64,000 bases of DNA from Candidatus Nitrospira neomarina (GCF_032051675.1 NZ_CP116968.1:3038001-3102000), one strand, 5' to 3'; positions 46,879-55,128 are shown, counted from the stretch's first letter. Notes: generated by a model not told the origin, from the sequence alone. Numbers and translations: made by a program.

Positions 46879-47023
46879 ATACTTTCGAATCCTTTTGCCC
46901 GATATCTTGAACAAGATAGCCGGTCTACGTTAGGCTAGTTCACCAGATACGTGTTGGCTACGTTCCGTAGCCCACATGACACAACCCGCTTCTCAACACT
47001 ACGAACAATAAAGGAGGAAGACA

Positions 47024-47116
47024 ATGGGCAATCCGCTCGATACGATCTCTGGCACCATCACTGCTGGCTTTGTATTGACCGTGGTCCTGTACGGCCTGGT
47101 CAAAATGCTGGTGTGA
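47024..47116 (+). CDS. Thirty-residue single-pass membrane peptide
   Basis: ATG at 47024 with AAAGGAGGAAG directly upstream, an optimal ribosome site. It encodes 30 residues: a short polar head (MGNPLDTISG), one membrane helix (TAGFVLTVVLYGLV) and KMLV at the end. It lies 55 bases before the PuuD-like membrane gene on the same strand. Size and context suggest a small subunit of a membrane complex, in the way CcoQ or CydX accompany oxidases (inference). Too short for similarity to mean much. Confidence 0.7.
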   Translation: MGNPLDTISGTITAGFVLTVVLYGLVKMLV

Positions 47117-47171
47117 ACCTGATCACCTCCAAAGACATAATTAATCAACCTAACGAATACGAGGACATTTT

Positions 47172-47651
47172 ATGGAAAGTTTATTGGCGTGGGGACATTA
47201 CCTCGCGGGCATTACCTGGATTGGAATCCTGTATTACTTTAATTTCATCCAAGTGCCATTTCTCAAAGCCGTCACACCCGAAACCAAAGCTGAATCCTTT
47301 AAACACCTGGTGCCCAATGCGCTCTGGTGGTTTCGCTGGGGAGCCCTATTCACCTGGATATTTGGTGCCGCCTTACTGATGAATCAGCATCGTATGGGAA
47401 GTGCATTTATGCTGCAGGGACCGGATGCCGTGATCGGCATGGGTGCCTGGCTTGGGACCATTATGTTGCTGAATGTGTGGGGAATCATTTGGCCCAATCA
47501 GAAAAAAGTCCTTGGGCTCAAGGAAGCGACACCTGAAGAAAAAGCCAAGGCCGGACGGATGGCGCTCCTGGCGTCTCGCACAAATACCATGCTTTCCATC
47601 CCAATGTTATTTTTCATGGCCAATTCCGGCCATGCTTCCGGTTTGTTCTGA
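47172..47651 (+). CDS. PuuD-like (urate oxidase N-terminal-like) membrane protein
   Basis: 159 residues, four membrane helices: HYLAGITWIGILYYFNFIQV, WWFRWGALFTWIFGAALLM, AVIGMGAWLGTIMLLNVWGI and MLSIPMLFFMANSG. The pattern WGHYLAGITWIGILYYFNF matches the membrane part of PuuD, a cytochrome-linked urate hydroxylase, but the cytochrome c tail is missing. Conserved histidines (His9, His72, His154 region) could bind haem. The preceding 30-residue peptide may be its partner. A terminator follows. The real substrate is unknown. Confidence 0.8.
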   Translation: MESLLAWGHYLAGITWIGILYYFNFIQVPFLKAVTPETKAESFKHLVPNALWWFRWGALFTWIFGAALLMNQHRMGSAFMLQGPDAVIGMGAWLGTIMLLNVWGIIWPNQKKVLGLKEATPEEKAKAGRMALLASRTNTMLSIPMLFFMANSGHASGLF

Positions 47652-47698
47652 TCTCAATCATCCTTTCCTAATCTCAGATCAAAAATCTGGATGACGAC

Positions 47699-47730
47699 AA
47701 AAGCCGGGGTCAAAAGACCCCGGCTTTTTC
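47699..47730 (+). terminator. Intrinsic terminator
   Basis: AAAAGCCGGGGTC-AAAA-GACCCCGGCTTTTT: a perfect 13-bp stem ending in a T-run, 50 bases after the PuuD-like gene. One of the clearest terminators in the window. Confidence 0.92.
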
Positions 47731-47927
47731 TATACAGCATCCTTGTTTTCTCGTGGCTCACTAAAAGTGCCTGGAGGGATTGTATGAACCAGGAAGCCAC
47801 AGCTCACAATCCGGAGCAAAATTGCTAGACTTCATCTATCCCAAATCCTCAAATCCTCCTTGGCATCGACTCCAACCCCTTGAGTTCGCTCCCGCTTCTA
47901 AGGCAAGGATAAGGATAATGAAAGCTA

Positions 47928-48164
47928 CTAATCCTGGACGACGATATGCGTGTCGGTTTCCTCTACTCCCGGGATGGTGTGAATCTTGGCCATGATGAGA
48001 TTGGACAGAGCCCGGTCATCAGGCGCATTGACCAGACCAAAGATATCAGGCTGACCGAAACAGGCATGAGCTTGTTCCACCCCGGAAAGGGCTTTGAGGG
48101 TCTCTAATACATCCTGGACTTTTCCTGCTTTGACTTTCATGAGAATATACGCTTTGGCTGCCAT
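47928..48164 (-). CDS. Stand-alone Lrp/AsnC ligand-binding (RAM) domain protein
   Basis: 78 residues from an ATG at 48164 with AAGGAGG upstream. AKAYILMKVKAGKVQDVLETL, then VEQAHACFGQPDIFGLV and TIPGVEETDTHIVVQ give the alpha/beta RAM fold of Lrp regulators without a DNA-binding part. It could sense amino acids or small metabolites and act by binding partners. Convergent with the terminator side of the PuuD-like gene. Confidence 0.9.
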   Translation of the reverse strand: MAAKAYILMKVKAGKVQDVLETLKALSGVEQAHACFGQPDIFGLVNAPDDRALSNLIMAKIHTIPGVEETDTHIVVQD

Positions 48165-48406
48165 ACATACCTCCTTAATGAATGCGATTCAGATTCCGGT
48201 CATTAATAGTGAAATTGGTGTTGGTACACAAAAGATATAATCGTTAACGCTTTGCCGAGTCATGCTGAAGGTACCTTTGTACCATAGATGGAAAGTAGCT
48301 TTCATTCTCTTCCCGCTCTCTCCCAAACAGCCCAGGTAACCAAAAAGAAGTTGCGGACGCCCTGCCTTCCTCAGGTAGGATGAACGATTATTTTTCCCCT
48401 ATTGGG

Positions 48407-48595
48407 GCTGTTGAAAAAAGCCGCCAGCGGCGTTCTCGCCATTTTTCCGTGCTCACGTACTGGAAGTACGCTCTGCGCGCAAAAATGACTGCGGCCTTGC
48501 TGGACGGACTTTTTTGAACCGCCCCGGGACCTCTAATATGCAACGTGCCTGTGGGGCAATATGCCCTTGGAAATTGGTTTTATTCAACACTCTCC
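48407..48595. repeat. Dispersed repeat, family B, copy 2
   Basis: Near-identical to 43608-43794, including the imperfect inverted ends (TTGAAAAAAG, CTTTTTTGAA). The late palindrome is GGGCAATATGCCC here, against GGGCAAATTTGCCC in copy 1, so the pairing is kept while the bases changed. It lies about 30 bases before the binding-protein gene, in the same relative place as copy 1. The rest of the gap 48165-48406 holds no gene. Confidence 0.8.
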
Positions 48596-48623
48596 ATTCT
48601 AATTCACCTTCAAGGAAATATTT

Positions 48624-49556
48624 GTGTCCTCTCGTATTGTGTCGTTGATTCCTAGTGGGACAGAAATGGTCTGCGCATTAGGTTGCCGTGCCCAGCTTGT
48701 CGGCCGGTCACACGAATGCGATTTTCCTTCCGACGTTACCTCGCTTCCTGTTTGCACTCAAGCGACGGTGGATCGTGAGGGAACAAGCCAAGCTATTCAT
48801 GCCCAGGTTTCCAAACGTCTTCAGTCAGCCCTTTCCTTGTATGAGGTCTTGGTCGACCAAATGCAGGATTTACGACCGGATGTCATCGTCACCCAGACCC
48901 AGTGTGAGGTGTGTGCCGTGAGCGCTGATGAGGTGCAGCGGGCTCTTCACGACTTACTAGGAATGTCACCGACGTTGATTTCTTTGGGTGCACAGGACTT
49001 ATCAGGGGTTTGGGAGGATCTGACCAGAGTGGCGGACGGCTTAGGACAGCACGCTGCAGGACAGGCATTTCTGAAACAGGCCCACCAACGCATGGACAAT
49101 ATTGCAGACTCCTCCCAACAACAACCTACTCCCCCCACTGTAGCCTGCATCGAATGGATGGAACCGCTGATGGCTGCCGGCAACTGGGTACCCGAACTGG
49201 TTCATTTGGCCGGAGGGCAATCGGTGTTTGGACAGCGGGGAGCCCATGCCCCATGGATAAGCTGGGAAGCCTTAGCCGCTTCGGATCCAAATATCCTGAT
49301 TTTGATGCCTTGTGGATTTTCCATGGCTCGCATTCAAGAAGAATTGCCGGTCATGACATTGCATCCTCTTTGGCCATAGTTACGAGCAGTGCAAAATCAG
49401 AAGGTGTATTTGACGGATGGGAACCAGTTTTTCAACCGCCCGGGTCCGCGTCTCGTGGAATCCCTCGAAATTTTGGCTGAGATCCTCCATCCCACTCAAT
49501 TTCAGTTTGGACACGAAGGCCAGGGATGGCGGCAATGGGTTCCTGCAAAACGTTAA
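48624..49556 (+). pseudogene. Cobalamin/iron-type periplasmic binding protein interrupted by an amber codon
   Basis: GTG start at 48624 with AAGGA eight bases upstream. The frame encodes a BtuF-like helical-backbone binding protein: RIVSLIPSGTEMVCALGC, LVGRSHECDFP, LRPDVIVTQTQCEVCAVS, LGAQDLSGVWEDL and ACIEWMEPLMAAGNWVPEL. After HPLWP it meets TAG at 49377 (codon 252). The same frame then continues without loss of sense for 58 more codons ([19 protein letters not shown], then [20 protein letters not shown]) to TAA at 49554. In relatives this spot is usually a codon such as CAG, one change away. No signal peptide is seen. No ABC transporter genes are near. Confidence 0.88.
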
Positions 49557-49669
49557 ATAGAAACCGCGACTCACCAAAGCACGGGGCTTTCCAATTTGGT
49601 TTTTTTTCTTGGCTTTCCCCTGTACAGCCGACGTACTCCGGTTGACCATCTCTTTAGGGTTTTGCTAAA

Positions 49670-49684
49670 TAGGAATTATTCCTA
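49670..49684. promoter_or_regulatory. PerR/Fur-type box
   Basis: TAGGAATTATTCCTA, a perfect 7-1-7 palindrome close to the Per box pattern TTATAATTATTATAA, 12 bases before the start of the Fur-family gene. A further half (aacaggaatg) follows. Autoregulation of the regulator-rubrerythrin operon is likely. Confidence 0.75.
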
Positions 49685-49696
49685 AACAGGAATGAT

Positions 49697-50200
49697 ATGG
49701 AAATTCCATTCAAGGACATCAAACAGAAGTTTCAGGCATGCGGATTAAAAACGACCCCGCAGCGAACGGCTATTTATGACGCACTCCTTCGCAGCACTAC
49801 CCATCCGACCGCGGAAGAGCTCTTTGCTGAAGTCGCTCCGCAATTTCCGATGATGTCTCTGAACACCGTCTACTACACCCTTGGGGCCTTGCGTACCTCC
49901 AGGTTGATTCATGAAGTCAATATTGGCCATACCCGGGCTCGCTTTGATGCCAACCTGTCTCCCCATCACCATTTAATTTGCTTGGGGTGCCAGTCCATTG
50001 TCGATGTCATCGATCCCCGACTCAATCGCCTGACCTCCCCAGCAGGCATTCCCAAAGATTTTGAAATTACGAGTTATCAGGTCGCTTTTCGTGGACTTTG
50101 CGGCTCCTGTCTCCGCCACACGGGGCGCTCCATCAACCATTCATCACCGGGGTTACACCCCACAACCGTCAAAGGAGGACTCCATGGGAAAAGCTCTTAA
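49697..50200 (+). CDS. perR: Fur-family peroxide-responsive regulator (PerR-like)
   Basis: 167 residues. Winged helix: CGLKTTPQRTAIYDALLRST and TVYYTLGALRTSRLI. Metal and zinc sites: HHHLICLGCQSIVDV, CGSCLRH. The last 20 residues (SINHSSPGLHPTTVKG) extend past the usual end. The gene overlaps the rubrerythrin start by 17 bases, and a palindrome of Per-box type lies before it. A PerR role (release of repression when peroxide oxidises the metal site) fits the rubrerythrin partner better than iron-uptake control. It could still be a general Fur. Confidence 0.85.
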   Translation: MEIPFKDIKQKFQACGLKTTPQRTAIYDALLRSTTHPTAEELFAEVAPQFPMMSLNTVYYTLGALRTSRLIHEVNIGHTRARFDANLSPHHHLICLGCQSIVDVIDPRLNRLTSPAGIPKDFEITSYQVAFRGLCGSCLRHTGRSINHSSPGLHPTTVKGGLHGKSS

Positions 50201-50612
50201 AGGCACAAAAAGCCACGAAAACTTAAAAGCGGCATTTGCCGGTGAATCGCAAGCGAATCGACGCTATTTATATTTCGCCCGGCGGGCGGATATTGAAGGC
50301 TATACCGATATCGGCGGTCTGTTTCGTGATACTTCGGAAGCTGAAACCGGACATGCGTTTGGTCACCTGGACTTTTTGAAGGAAGTCGGTGATCCTGCCA
50401 CGGGCGTGCCGATTGGCAACACCGAAGCCAACTTAAAAGCGTCGATTGAAGGTGAGACCTATGAGTACACGCAGATGTATCCCGGCATGGCGAAAACCGC
50501 TCGTGATGAAGGCCTTGAGGAACTCGCAGAATGGTTTGAGACGCTGGCCAAAGCCGAACGATCCCATGCGAACCGGTTCACGAAAGGGCTGGAAACTCTA
50601 AAACAGGGCTGA
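50184..50612 (+). CDS. rbr: Rubrerythrin, short form without rubredoxin domain
   Basis: 142 residues from the ATG at 50184, preceded by AAAGGAGG; longer frames run back into perR. The four-helix diiron core is complete: [55 protein letters not shown] and [12 protein letters not shown]. The C-terminal rubredoxin ribbon is missing, so electrons must come from another protein. It reduces hydrogen peroxide in the cytoplasm. The next genes (Fe-S protein, DUF3501) are its usual companions in several phyla. Confidence 0.95.
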   Translation: MGKALKGTKSHENLKAAFAGESQANRRYLYFARRADIEGYTDIGGLFRDTSEAETGHAFGHLDFLKEVGDPATGVPIGNTEANLKASIEGETYEYTQMYPGMAKTARDEGLEELAEWFETLAKAERSHANRFTKGLETLKQG

Positions 50613-50706
50613 TAGCCACGGCATCATGACGCACGGCGGCGGTCGATAAAGAAGGCTGCCGCCCTGTAACCACTCTTTCACCGATTCTCAAACGAAGCCA
50701 TAACCT

Positions 50707-51981
50707 GTGCCAAAATTTGACCTTATCACTCCAGGCTGGACCCGGTCTCAACTCGAAACCGAGACACGACGCATTTTCGATGTCTGTGACGGATGTCGAC
50801 GATGTTTTAACTTATGTCCGTCCTTCAATACCCTTATTGACCGGATTGATGAGTATGAGAGCGATTCAACGCAATTCACTGCACAGGATTTCACAAGGAT
50901 TGAACAGGAATGTTACTACTGCAAACTCTGTTTCAACCATTGTCCCTATTCTCCCCCCCATCAATACGATCTGGATTTTCCCCGGCTCATGGCTGCCTGG
51001 AAAAAGCAACGGACGGCTGAGGGTGGGGCCACATGGCGCGACAAACTCCTGATCCAAACCGATTTGATCGGAAAAATGGGAAGTCTGACCGCCCCACTGA
51101 CCAATTGGGCCCTCCGCACACCGTGGCTCCGGAGTCTGGTTGAGCGTATGGTCGGAGTGCACAAAAACCGCCAGGTCCTTTCGTTTCAATCCCAGACCTT
51201 TACCCAATGGTGGGATCAGCGGAAGCCGGTTTCCGGACGTGCCCACAGCCAGGGAAAAGTAGCCTTCTTCCCAAGTTGCCTGGTGACGTATCAGGTGACT
51301 GATATTGGAAAAGCTGCCGTACAAATTTTGGAGAAAAACGACATTGAGGTCGTGGTGCCTTCAAATCAGCAGTGCTGTGGGATGCCACGGTTTGACTTAG
51401 GTGATACCGATGGAATGGCCAAGATTGCCGAGTCTCAATATCGACTCTTTGCGCCGTATCTCGATCAGGGATATGAAATCGTTATTCCAGCACCCAGTTG
51501 TAGCCTGATGTTCAAACGGGAATATCCTTACCTCAAACCCACACCCGCAATGAAGCAATTGAGCGAGCGCACGTTTGATCTTTGTGAATATTTAATGCGG
51601 CTCAAACGGGAAGGCAGGCTTTCCCTTGATTTTCAAGCTAATCCTGGACGCGTGGCGTATCAAATTCCCTGTCATTTACGTGATCAGAACATTGGCTTTA
51701 AATCAAAAGAATTGATGGAGTTGACCGGAGCCACGGTTCATCTGATCGAGAAATGTTCCGGACACGATGGAGCCTGGAGTGCCAAGACTGAATTCTTTGA
51801 TCTCTCGATGAAAATCGCCAAGAAAGCCGTGCGAGAAATTCAAGAGGAGCCGTTCGACGTCGTCGCCTCCGATTGCCCTCTGTCGGCACTACAACTGGAT
51901 CAAGCGCTTCAAACCACACCAAATCAATCGACCCTTCATCCTATTCAAGTTGTTCGTAACGCCTATGGATTAACATTATGA
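50707..51981 (+). CDS. Fe-S oxidoreductase with GlpC/HdrD-like cysteine motifs
   Basis: 424 residues from a GTG at 50707. Two 4Fe-4S ferredoxin clusters near the N-terminus: CDGCRRCFNLCP and CYYCKLCFNHCP. Two CCG-type cysteine-rich domains follow: PSCLVTYQ with NQQCCGMP, and PCHLRDQNIG with KCSGHDGAW (a variant CCG). This resembles GlpC and heterodisulfide reductase D. Together with rubrerythrin and DUF3501 it may pass electrons to the peroxidase (inference from conserved neighbourhood). Confidence 0.9.
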   Translation: MPKFDLITPGWTRSQLETETRRIFDVCDGCRRCFNLCPSFNTLIDRIDEYESDSTQFTAQDFTRIEQECYYCKLCFNHCPYSPPHQYDLDFPRLMAAWKKQRTAEGGATWRDKLLIQTDLIGKMGSLTAPLTNWALRTPWLRSLVERMVGVHKNRQVLSFQSQTFTQWWDQRKPVSGRAHSQGKVAFFPSCLVTYQVTDIGKAAVQILEKNDIEVVVPSNQQCCGMPRFDLGDTDGMAKIAESQYRLFAPYLDQGYEIVIPAPSCSLMFKREYPYLKPTPAMKQLSERTFDLCEYLMRLKREGRLSLDFQANPGRVAYQIPCHLRDQNIGFKSKELMELTGATVHLIEKCSGHDGAWSAKTEFFDLSMKIAKKAVREIQEEPFDVVASDCPLSALQLDQALQTTPNQSTLHPIQVVRNAYGLTL

Positions 51982-52559
51982 AACTGCTCACACCGCAAGA
52001 TCTCCTCCCGGCTGCTCAATATGAGGAAAACCGCGCCGGCATTCGGCAAAACATCATTGCCCTTAAAAAACGGCGCCGAATTTCTGTAGGGGAATTCGTG
52101 ACGCTCGTGTTTGAGAATCGGGAAACCCTGCTATTTCAAATACAAGAAATGATTCGAATAGAGCGCATTTTTGATCCGGGAAAAATTCAGGAGGAATGTG
52201 ACGTGTATAATGCCCTCCTACCCGATCGAAATGAATTGAGCGCAACACTGTTTATCGAAATCACCGATTCCGAAAAAATTCAACCGCTGCTGGATTCCTT
52301 TAAGAATATTGACCAGGCCAATACCGTGGGCATCAAGGTTGGCGATACCTCAGTTTTTGCAAATTTTGAGGCCGGGCATAGCAAAGAAGATAAAATCAGT
52401 GCCGTGCATTTTGTCCGATTTTCCACTACCCCAACCTTTCGTGACCTCCTGGCCCAGGAGGAAGTCCCTGCCTTTCTGACTATCCTCCACCCTCAATATC
52501 GTACAGAAGCCCCAGTATCCCAGGAATTGAGGCAGGAATGGCTAAGAGATCTCAAGTAA
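51978..52559 (+). CDS. DUF3501 protein
   Basis: 193 residues. KLLTPQDLLPAAQYEENRAG, then ALKKRRRISVGEFVTLVFEN and RIERIFDPGKIQEECDVYNA are recognisable DUF3501 features. Soluble, no metal motif. It overlaps the Fe-S gene by four bases (ATGA). The trio is found next to rubrerythrin genes in other bacteria; the function is unknown. Confidence 0.88.
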   Translation: MKLLTPQDLLPAAQYEENRAGIRQNIIALKKRRRISVGEFVTLVFENRETLLFQIQEMIRIERIFDPGKIQEECDVYNALLPDRNELSATLFIEITDSEKIQPLLDSFKNIDQANTVGIKVGDTSVFANFEAGHSKEDKISAVHFVRFSTTPTFRDLLAQEEVPAFLTILHPQYRTEAPVSQELRQEWLRDLK

Positions 52560-52608
52560 TTCATTTTTTTCCGTGCATGATTCCCCAACTGCGTAGGTCC
52601 TCTATAAA

Positions 52609-52638
52609 TTGACAAGATTAAAAGTCGTGCTTTAAGAT
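52609..52638 (+). promoter_or_regulatory. Sigma-70 promoter of the A-type carrier gene
   Basis: TTGACA at 52609-52614 and TAAGAT at 52633-52638, 18-base spacer, about 90 bases before the gene. Confidence 0.6.
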
Positions 52639-52655
52639 GTAAGCTCAATGTTGGA

Positions 52656-52679
52656 TTCCTTTCAACCGATTGAAAGGAA
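52656..52679. promoter_or_regulatory. Perfect inverted repeat in the leader of the A-type carrier gene
   Basis: TTCCTTTCAA-CCGA-TTGAAAGGAA, 10-bp arms with a 4-base loop, starting 17 bases after the promoter's -10 element. It may be an operator or a leader hairpin. It does not match IscR or Fur consensus sites. Confidence 0.6.
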
Positions 52680-52726
52680 AGATGAATCTACAAAAATAAT
52701 GTGAATATAAGGAGGATACAACGACT

Positions 52727-53047
52727 ATGGTAACAATTACCCCGATCGCAGAACAGAAGATTAAGGAACTGATTAAGGAAGAAGAAAATTCTGTCGGTTT
52801 GCGTATTTACGTCAAAGGCGGCGGATGTAGCGGCTATCAATATGGAATGTCGTTTGAAGATAAAACCAGCGATGATGACACCATCATCGAAAAAGGCGAC
52901 GTGAAGGTCATTGTGGATTCCCAAAGCGCCCCAATGCTTAGCGGCGCAGAAGTCGATTACGTAGATAGCCTGCAAGGGTCGGGATTTGCCATCAAAAATC
53001 CTCAAGCGAAGTCCACCTGTGGATGTGGAAGCTCATTCTCGACCTAG
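52727..53047 (+). CDS. A-type Fe-S carrier (HesB/IscA/ErpA family)
   Basis: 106 residues. Cys34 in GGGCSGYQYG and Cys98, Cys100 in STCGCGSSFST are the three cluster ligands. ITPIAEQKIKELIKEEENS is the usual opening. It carries or inserts Fe-S clusters into client proteins. It is the second A-type protein of the window (the other is in the ISC cluster), so specialised clients are likely; ErpA is the best guess. Preceded by a promoter and an inverted repeat, and followed by a strong terminator. Confidence 0.93.
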   Translation: MVTITPIAEQKIKELIKEEENSVGLRIYVKGGGCSGYQYGMSFEDKTSDDDTIIEKGDVKVIVDSQSAPMLSGAEVDYVDSLQGSGFAIKNPQAKSTCGCGSSFST

Positions 53048-53078
53048 AAAATAATCACTCAGAACCCTAACCCAATTA

Positions 53079-53129
53079 GGGCTGGACTTGGACTTCCATA
53101 GGCGACCAAGATCCAGCCCTTTTTCTTTT
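53079..53129 (+). terminator. Intrinsic terminator
   Basis: gggctggacttgg and ccaagatccagccc form a long stem with one unpaired base, followed by TTTTTCTTTT, 31 bases past the A-type carrier gene. Confidence 0.85.
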
Positions 53130-53142
53130 CTATAGAGGCTTT

Positions 53143-53937
53143 ATGCCTAAAGCGACCCTCACCAAACGTTTAGAGTTTTGCTCCTCTCACCGCTACCACA
53201 ATCCTGAATGGGATGACGCAAAAAATCGTGCGGTTTTTGGACTTTGTAATAATGTGAATACCCATGGCCATAATTATTTATTGGAAGTCACCTTGCGGGG
53301 AGACATCGACCCTGTCACAGGGATGATCATCAATTTATATGACTTAAAACTCATTTTAAATCAGGTCCTGGAACAATTTGATCATAAAAACTTAAATCTC
53401 GATACCCCATATTTTTCCAAGAGAATTCCCACGACCGAAAATCTCGCAGTCACTCTCTGGCACATTTTGGAAAAACATCCAGACCTCCCTAATCCGGATG
53501 CACTTCGTCTTTATGAGGACGAAACCCTCTATGCCGAGGTGAATGCAAGTTTTATGGGTGATGCCCTCCAACCTGCTAACGGGGAATCGGCCATCATCGC
53601 TCGACACTATGCATTTTCAGCCCTGCATCAATCCGGGACAGGGCATACGCAAGGGCATGATTATGCTCTGTGGATTGCCACTAAGGGCCAAATTTCCAGC
53701 GACACCGGGCAGGTTATGAATTTACAGACTGTGGATCAAATCGTCAGAAACCAGATCCTTGCACGATTTGACCAGCGAAATCTAAGCCAGGATCAGGCCT
53801 TTGCCAACATTCCCGTCACAGACTCCGCGCTTGCCAAGGTCATCTGGGAAACACTGGAGCCCCACTTCCACACACCTCCGCTATGCCGAGTCTCCGTGAG
53901 CCAACAACCAGGTGCCGTGGCTGTGTATTCTGTATAG
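53143..53937 (+). CDS. Tandem 6-pyruvoyltetrahydropterin synthase/QueD-like protein
   Basis: 264 residues with two PTPS-fold repeats. Repeat 1 (1-125) has the zinc histidines (CSSHRYHNPEW; NTHGHNYLLEVTL), the CNN catalytic region (GLCNN) and LDTPYF... PTTENLAVTLW. Repeat 2 (135-262) keeps ARHYAFSALHQ, GHTQGHDYALWIATKG and DFDQRN-like RFDQRNLSQDQAF, but its catalytic cysteine is missing. It probably makes 6-carboxytetrahydropterin for queuosine or a related pterin, with one live and one structural half (inference). No other queuosine genes are nearby. Confidence 0.85.
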   Translation: MPKATLTKRLEFCSSHRYHNPEWDDAKNRAVFGLCNNVNTHGHNYLLEVTLRGDIDPVTGMIINLYDLKLILNQVLEQFDHKNLNLDTPYFSKRIPTTENLAVTLWHILEKHPDLPNPDALRLYEDETLYAEVNASFMGDALQPANGESAIIARHYAFSALHQSGTGHTQGHDYALWIATKGQISSDTGQVMNLQTVDQIVRNQILARFDQRNLSQDQAFANIPVTDSALAKVIWETLEPHFHTPPLCRVSVSQQPGAVAVYSV

Positions 53938-54059
53938 CCTGAATCTGGAAGCACCATCTTGAGGACGCGCACCGACTCAATCAGGATACTCTGCCAGCTG
54001 AGAAACCCTCTGCAGGCCGGATGGAACCCGGACCTGGTGAAGTTTCCCCAAAACAAAAT

Positions 54060-54398
54060 TTAGGTTTTGATAGAGAACGATTGCCGAATTAAGTCGGCCA
54101 GTTCGGCGGGTTCTAATTTTCCCTCTTTGGTAAGCACAAGCGTTCCATTGGAAAAGAAATGGGTGGTGGGATACGTTTCAAATTGATGCCGCTTTTTAAT
54201 GGCCCGACACCGCCCCGGAACGTGCATTTTAGCCTTTCCAAATCGCACATTCGAATACTGTTGGGCAATGTCCGCAAGAACAGGATCATAGGCTTTACAC
54301 GGTTCGCAGGTCGCAATGCCATAGGCCACAACCGCAGCTGAAGCTTCCGTAAACCCTTCATAATTGTCATCGTTCACATCTTCAACCATACCGGACAT
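54060..54398 (-). CDS. Thioredoxin-like protein with CEPC active site
   Basis: About 112 residues from the ATG at 54398, with GAGG five bases upstream; a TTG at 54416 is in frame. Thioredoxin fold: VVAYGIATCEPCKAYDPVLA (CxxC redox pair), VRFGKAKMHVPG and TYPTTHFFSNGTLV (cis-Pro). The middle insertion GRCRAIKKRHQFE is unusual. Likely a cytoplasmic thiol reductant. It lies on the same strand after the peroxiredoxin gene and may serve it. Confidence 0.85.
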   Translation of the reverse strand: MSGMVEDVNDDNYEGFTEASAAVVAYGIATCEPCKAYDPVLADIAQQYSNVRFGKAKMHVPGRCRAIKKRHQFETYPTTHFFSNGTLVLTKEGKLEPAELADLIRQSFSIKT

Positions 54399-54425
54399 CA
54401 CAGCCTCGCTGTCCAAAATTACAGG

Positions 54426-54459
54426 CCGAAGGGGTAGGATTAAATACCAACCCCTTCGG
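54426..54459. terminator. Hairpin between peroxiredoxin and thioredoxin-like genes
   Basis: CCGAAGGGGT and ACCCCTTCGG form a perfect 10-bp stem. No good T-run on the minus strand, so it may attenuate rather than end the transcript. Confidence 0.5.
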
Positions 54460-54476
54460 TCAGAGCATCTTCTTGA

Positions 54477-54950
54477 TTATTTCAACTTCTGCAACGCTTC
54501 CAAAATTTCTTTGTCGTCACGAGCGGTTTTGATATCTTGAACTTTCGCATAGGCCACTTTTCCATTTTTATCCACAATGACGGTAGCCCGCTTGGAGCAA
54601 TTCAATGGCTCAAAATACAATCCATAGGCCTTAGACACCGTCCGATGCATATCGGCGAGTAATTGATGCTTAAGATCTAAGGAATCCGCCCAAGCTTTGT
54701 GGGAAAAAAAGCTATCACAGCTAATGCCAAAAACTTCGGCATTGACTGATCCAAAATTGGGAAAATCATCGGTTAAACATTTATTTTCTCCGGTACAAAC
54801 CGGGCTCCAATCCAGAGGATAAAATGCCAGAACCACGTTCTTCTTTCCGCGATAGTCGCTGAGCTTAATATCCTTTTGGTCCTGGTCTTTTAATGTAAAA
54901 TCTGGGGCTTCGTCTCCGACTTTAATTTCTGCGGCAACATCTGTAGACAT
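54477..54950 (-). CDS. Peroxiredoxin (AhpE/BCP-like)
   Basis: 157 residues. [20 protein letters not shown], then [17 protein letters not shown] with the peroxidatic Cys52 and a possible resolving Cys58 five residues on. Further cysteines at 86 and 127. It reduces peroxides with thiol electrons. With rubrerythrin and PerR a few kb away this makes a peroxide-defence neighbourhood. Strong AGGAG just upstream of the ATG. Confidence 0.94.
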   Translation of the reverse strand: MSTDVAAEIKVGDEAPDFTLKDQDQKDIKLSDYRGKKNVVLAFYPLDWSPVCTGENKCLTDDFPNFGSVNAEVFGISCDSFFSHKAWADSLDLKHQLLADMHRTVSKAYGLYFEPLNCSKRATVIVDKNGKVAYAKVQDIKTARDDKEILEALQKLK

Positions 54951-55128
54951 AATGACTCTCCTTCGTTGTTATGGAAATGCCGAAAATTCACTTGGCCTTT
55001 TGTGGTAACATGGGGTGAAAAAGTTTGTCAATCTGGCAGAAGCCCTACAGAATTGTCCATTTAGCCCTAACGAAATTTCACTCCGGACGTAGTTTGCTGA
55101 GTTCGGGAGCCGTAGGGGTTCAAATCTG

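Noticed and set aside
46951..47379. 142-codon plus-strand frame
   Set aside because: It reads through the 30-residue peptide and the PuuD-like gene in another frame; both of those have proper ribosome sites and this one does not.
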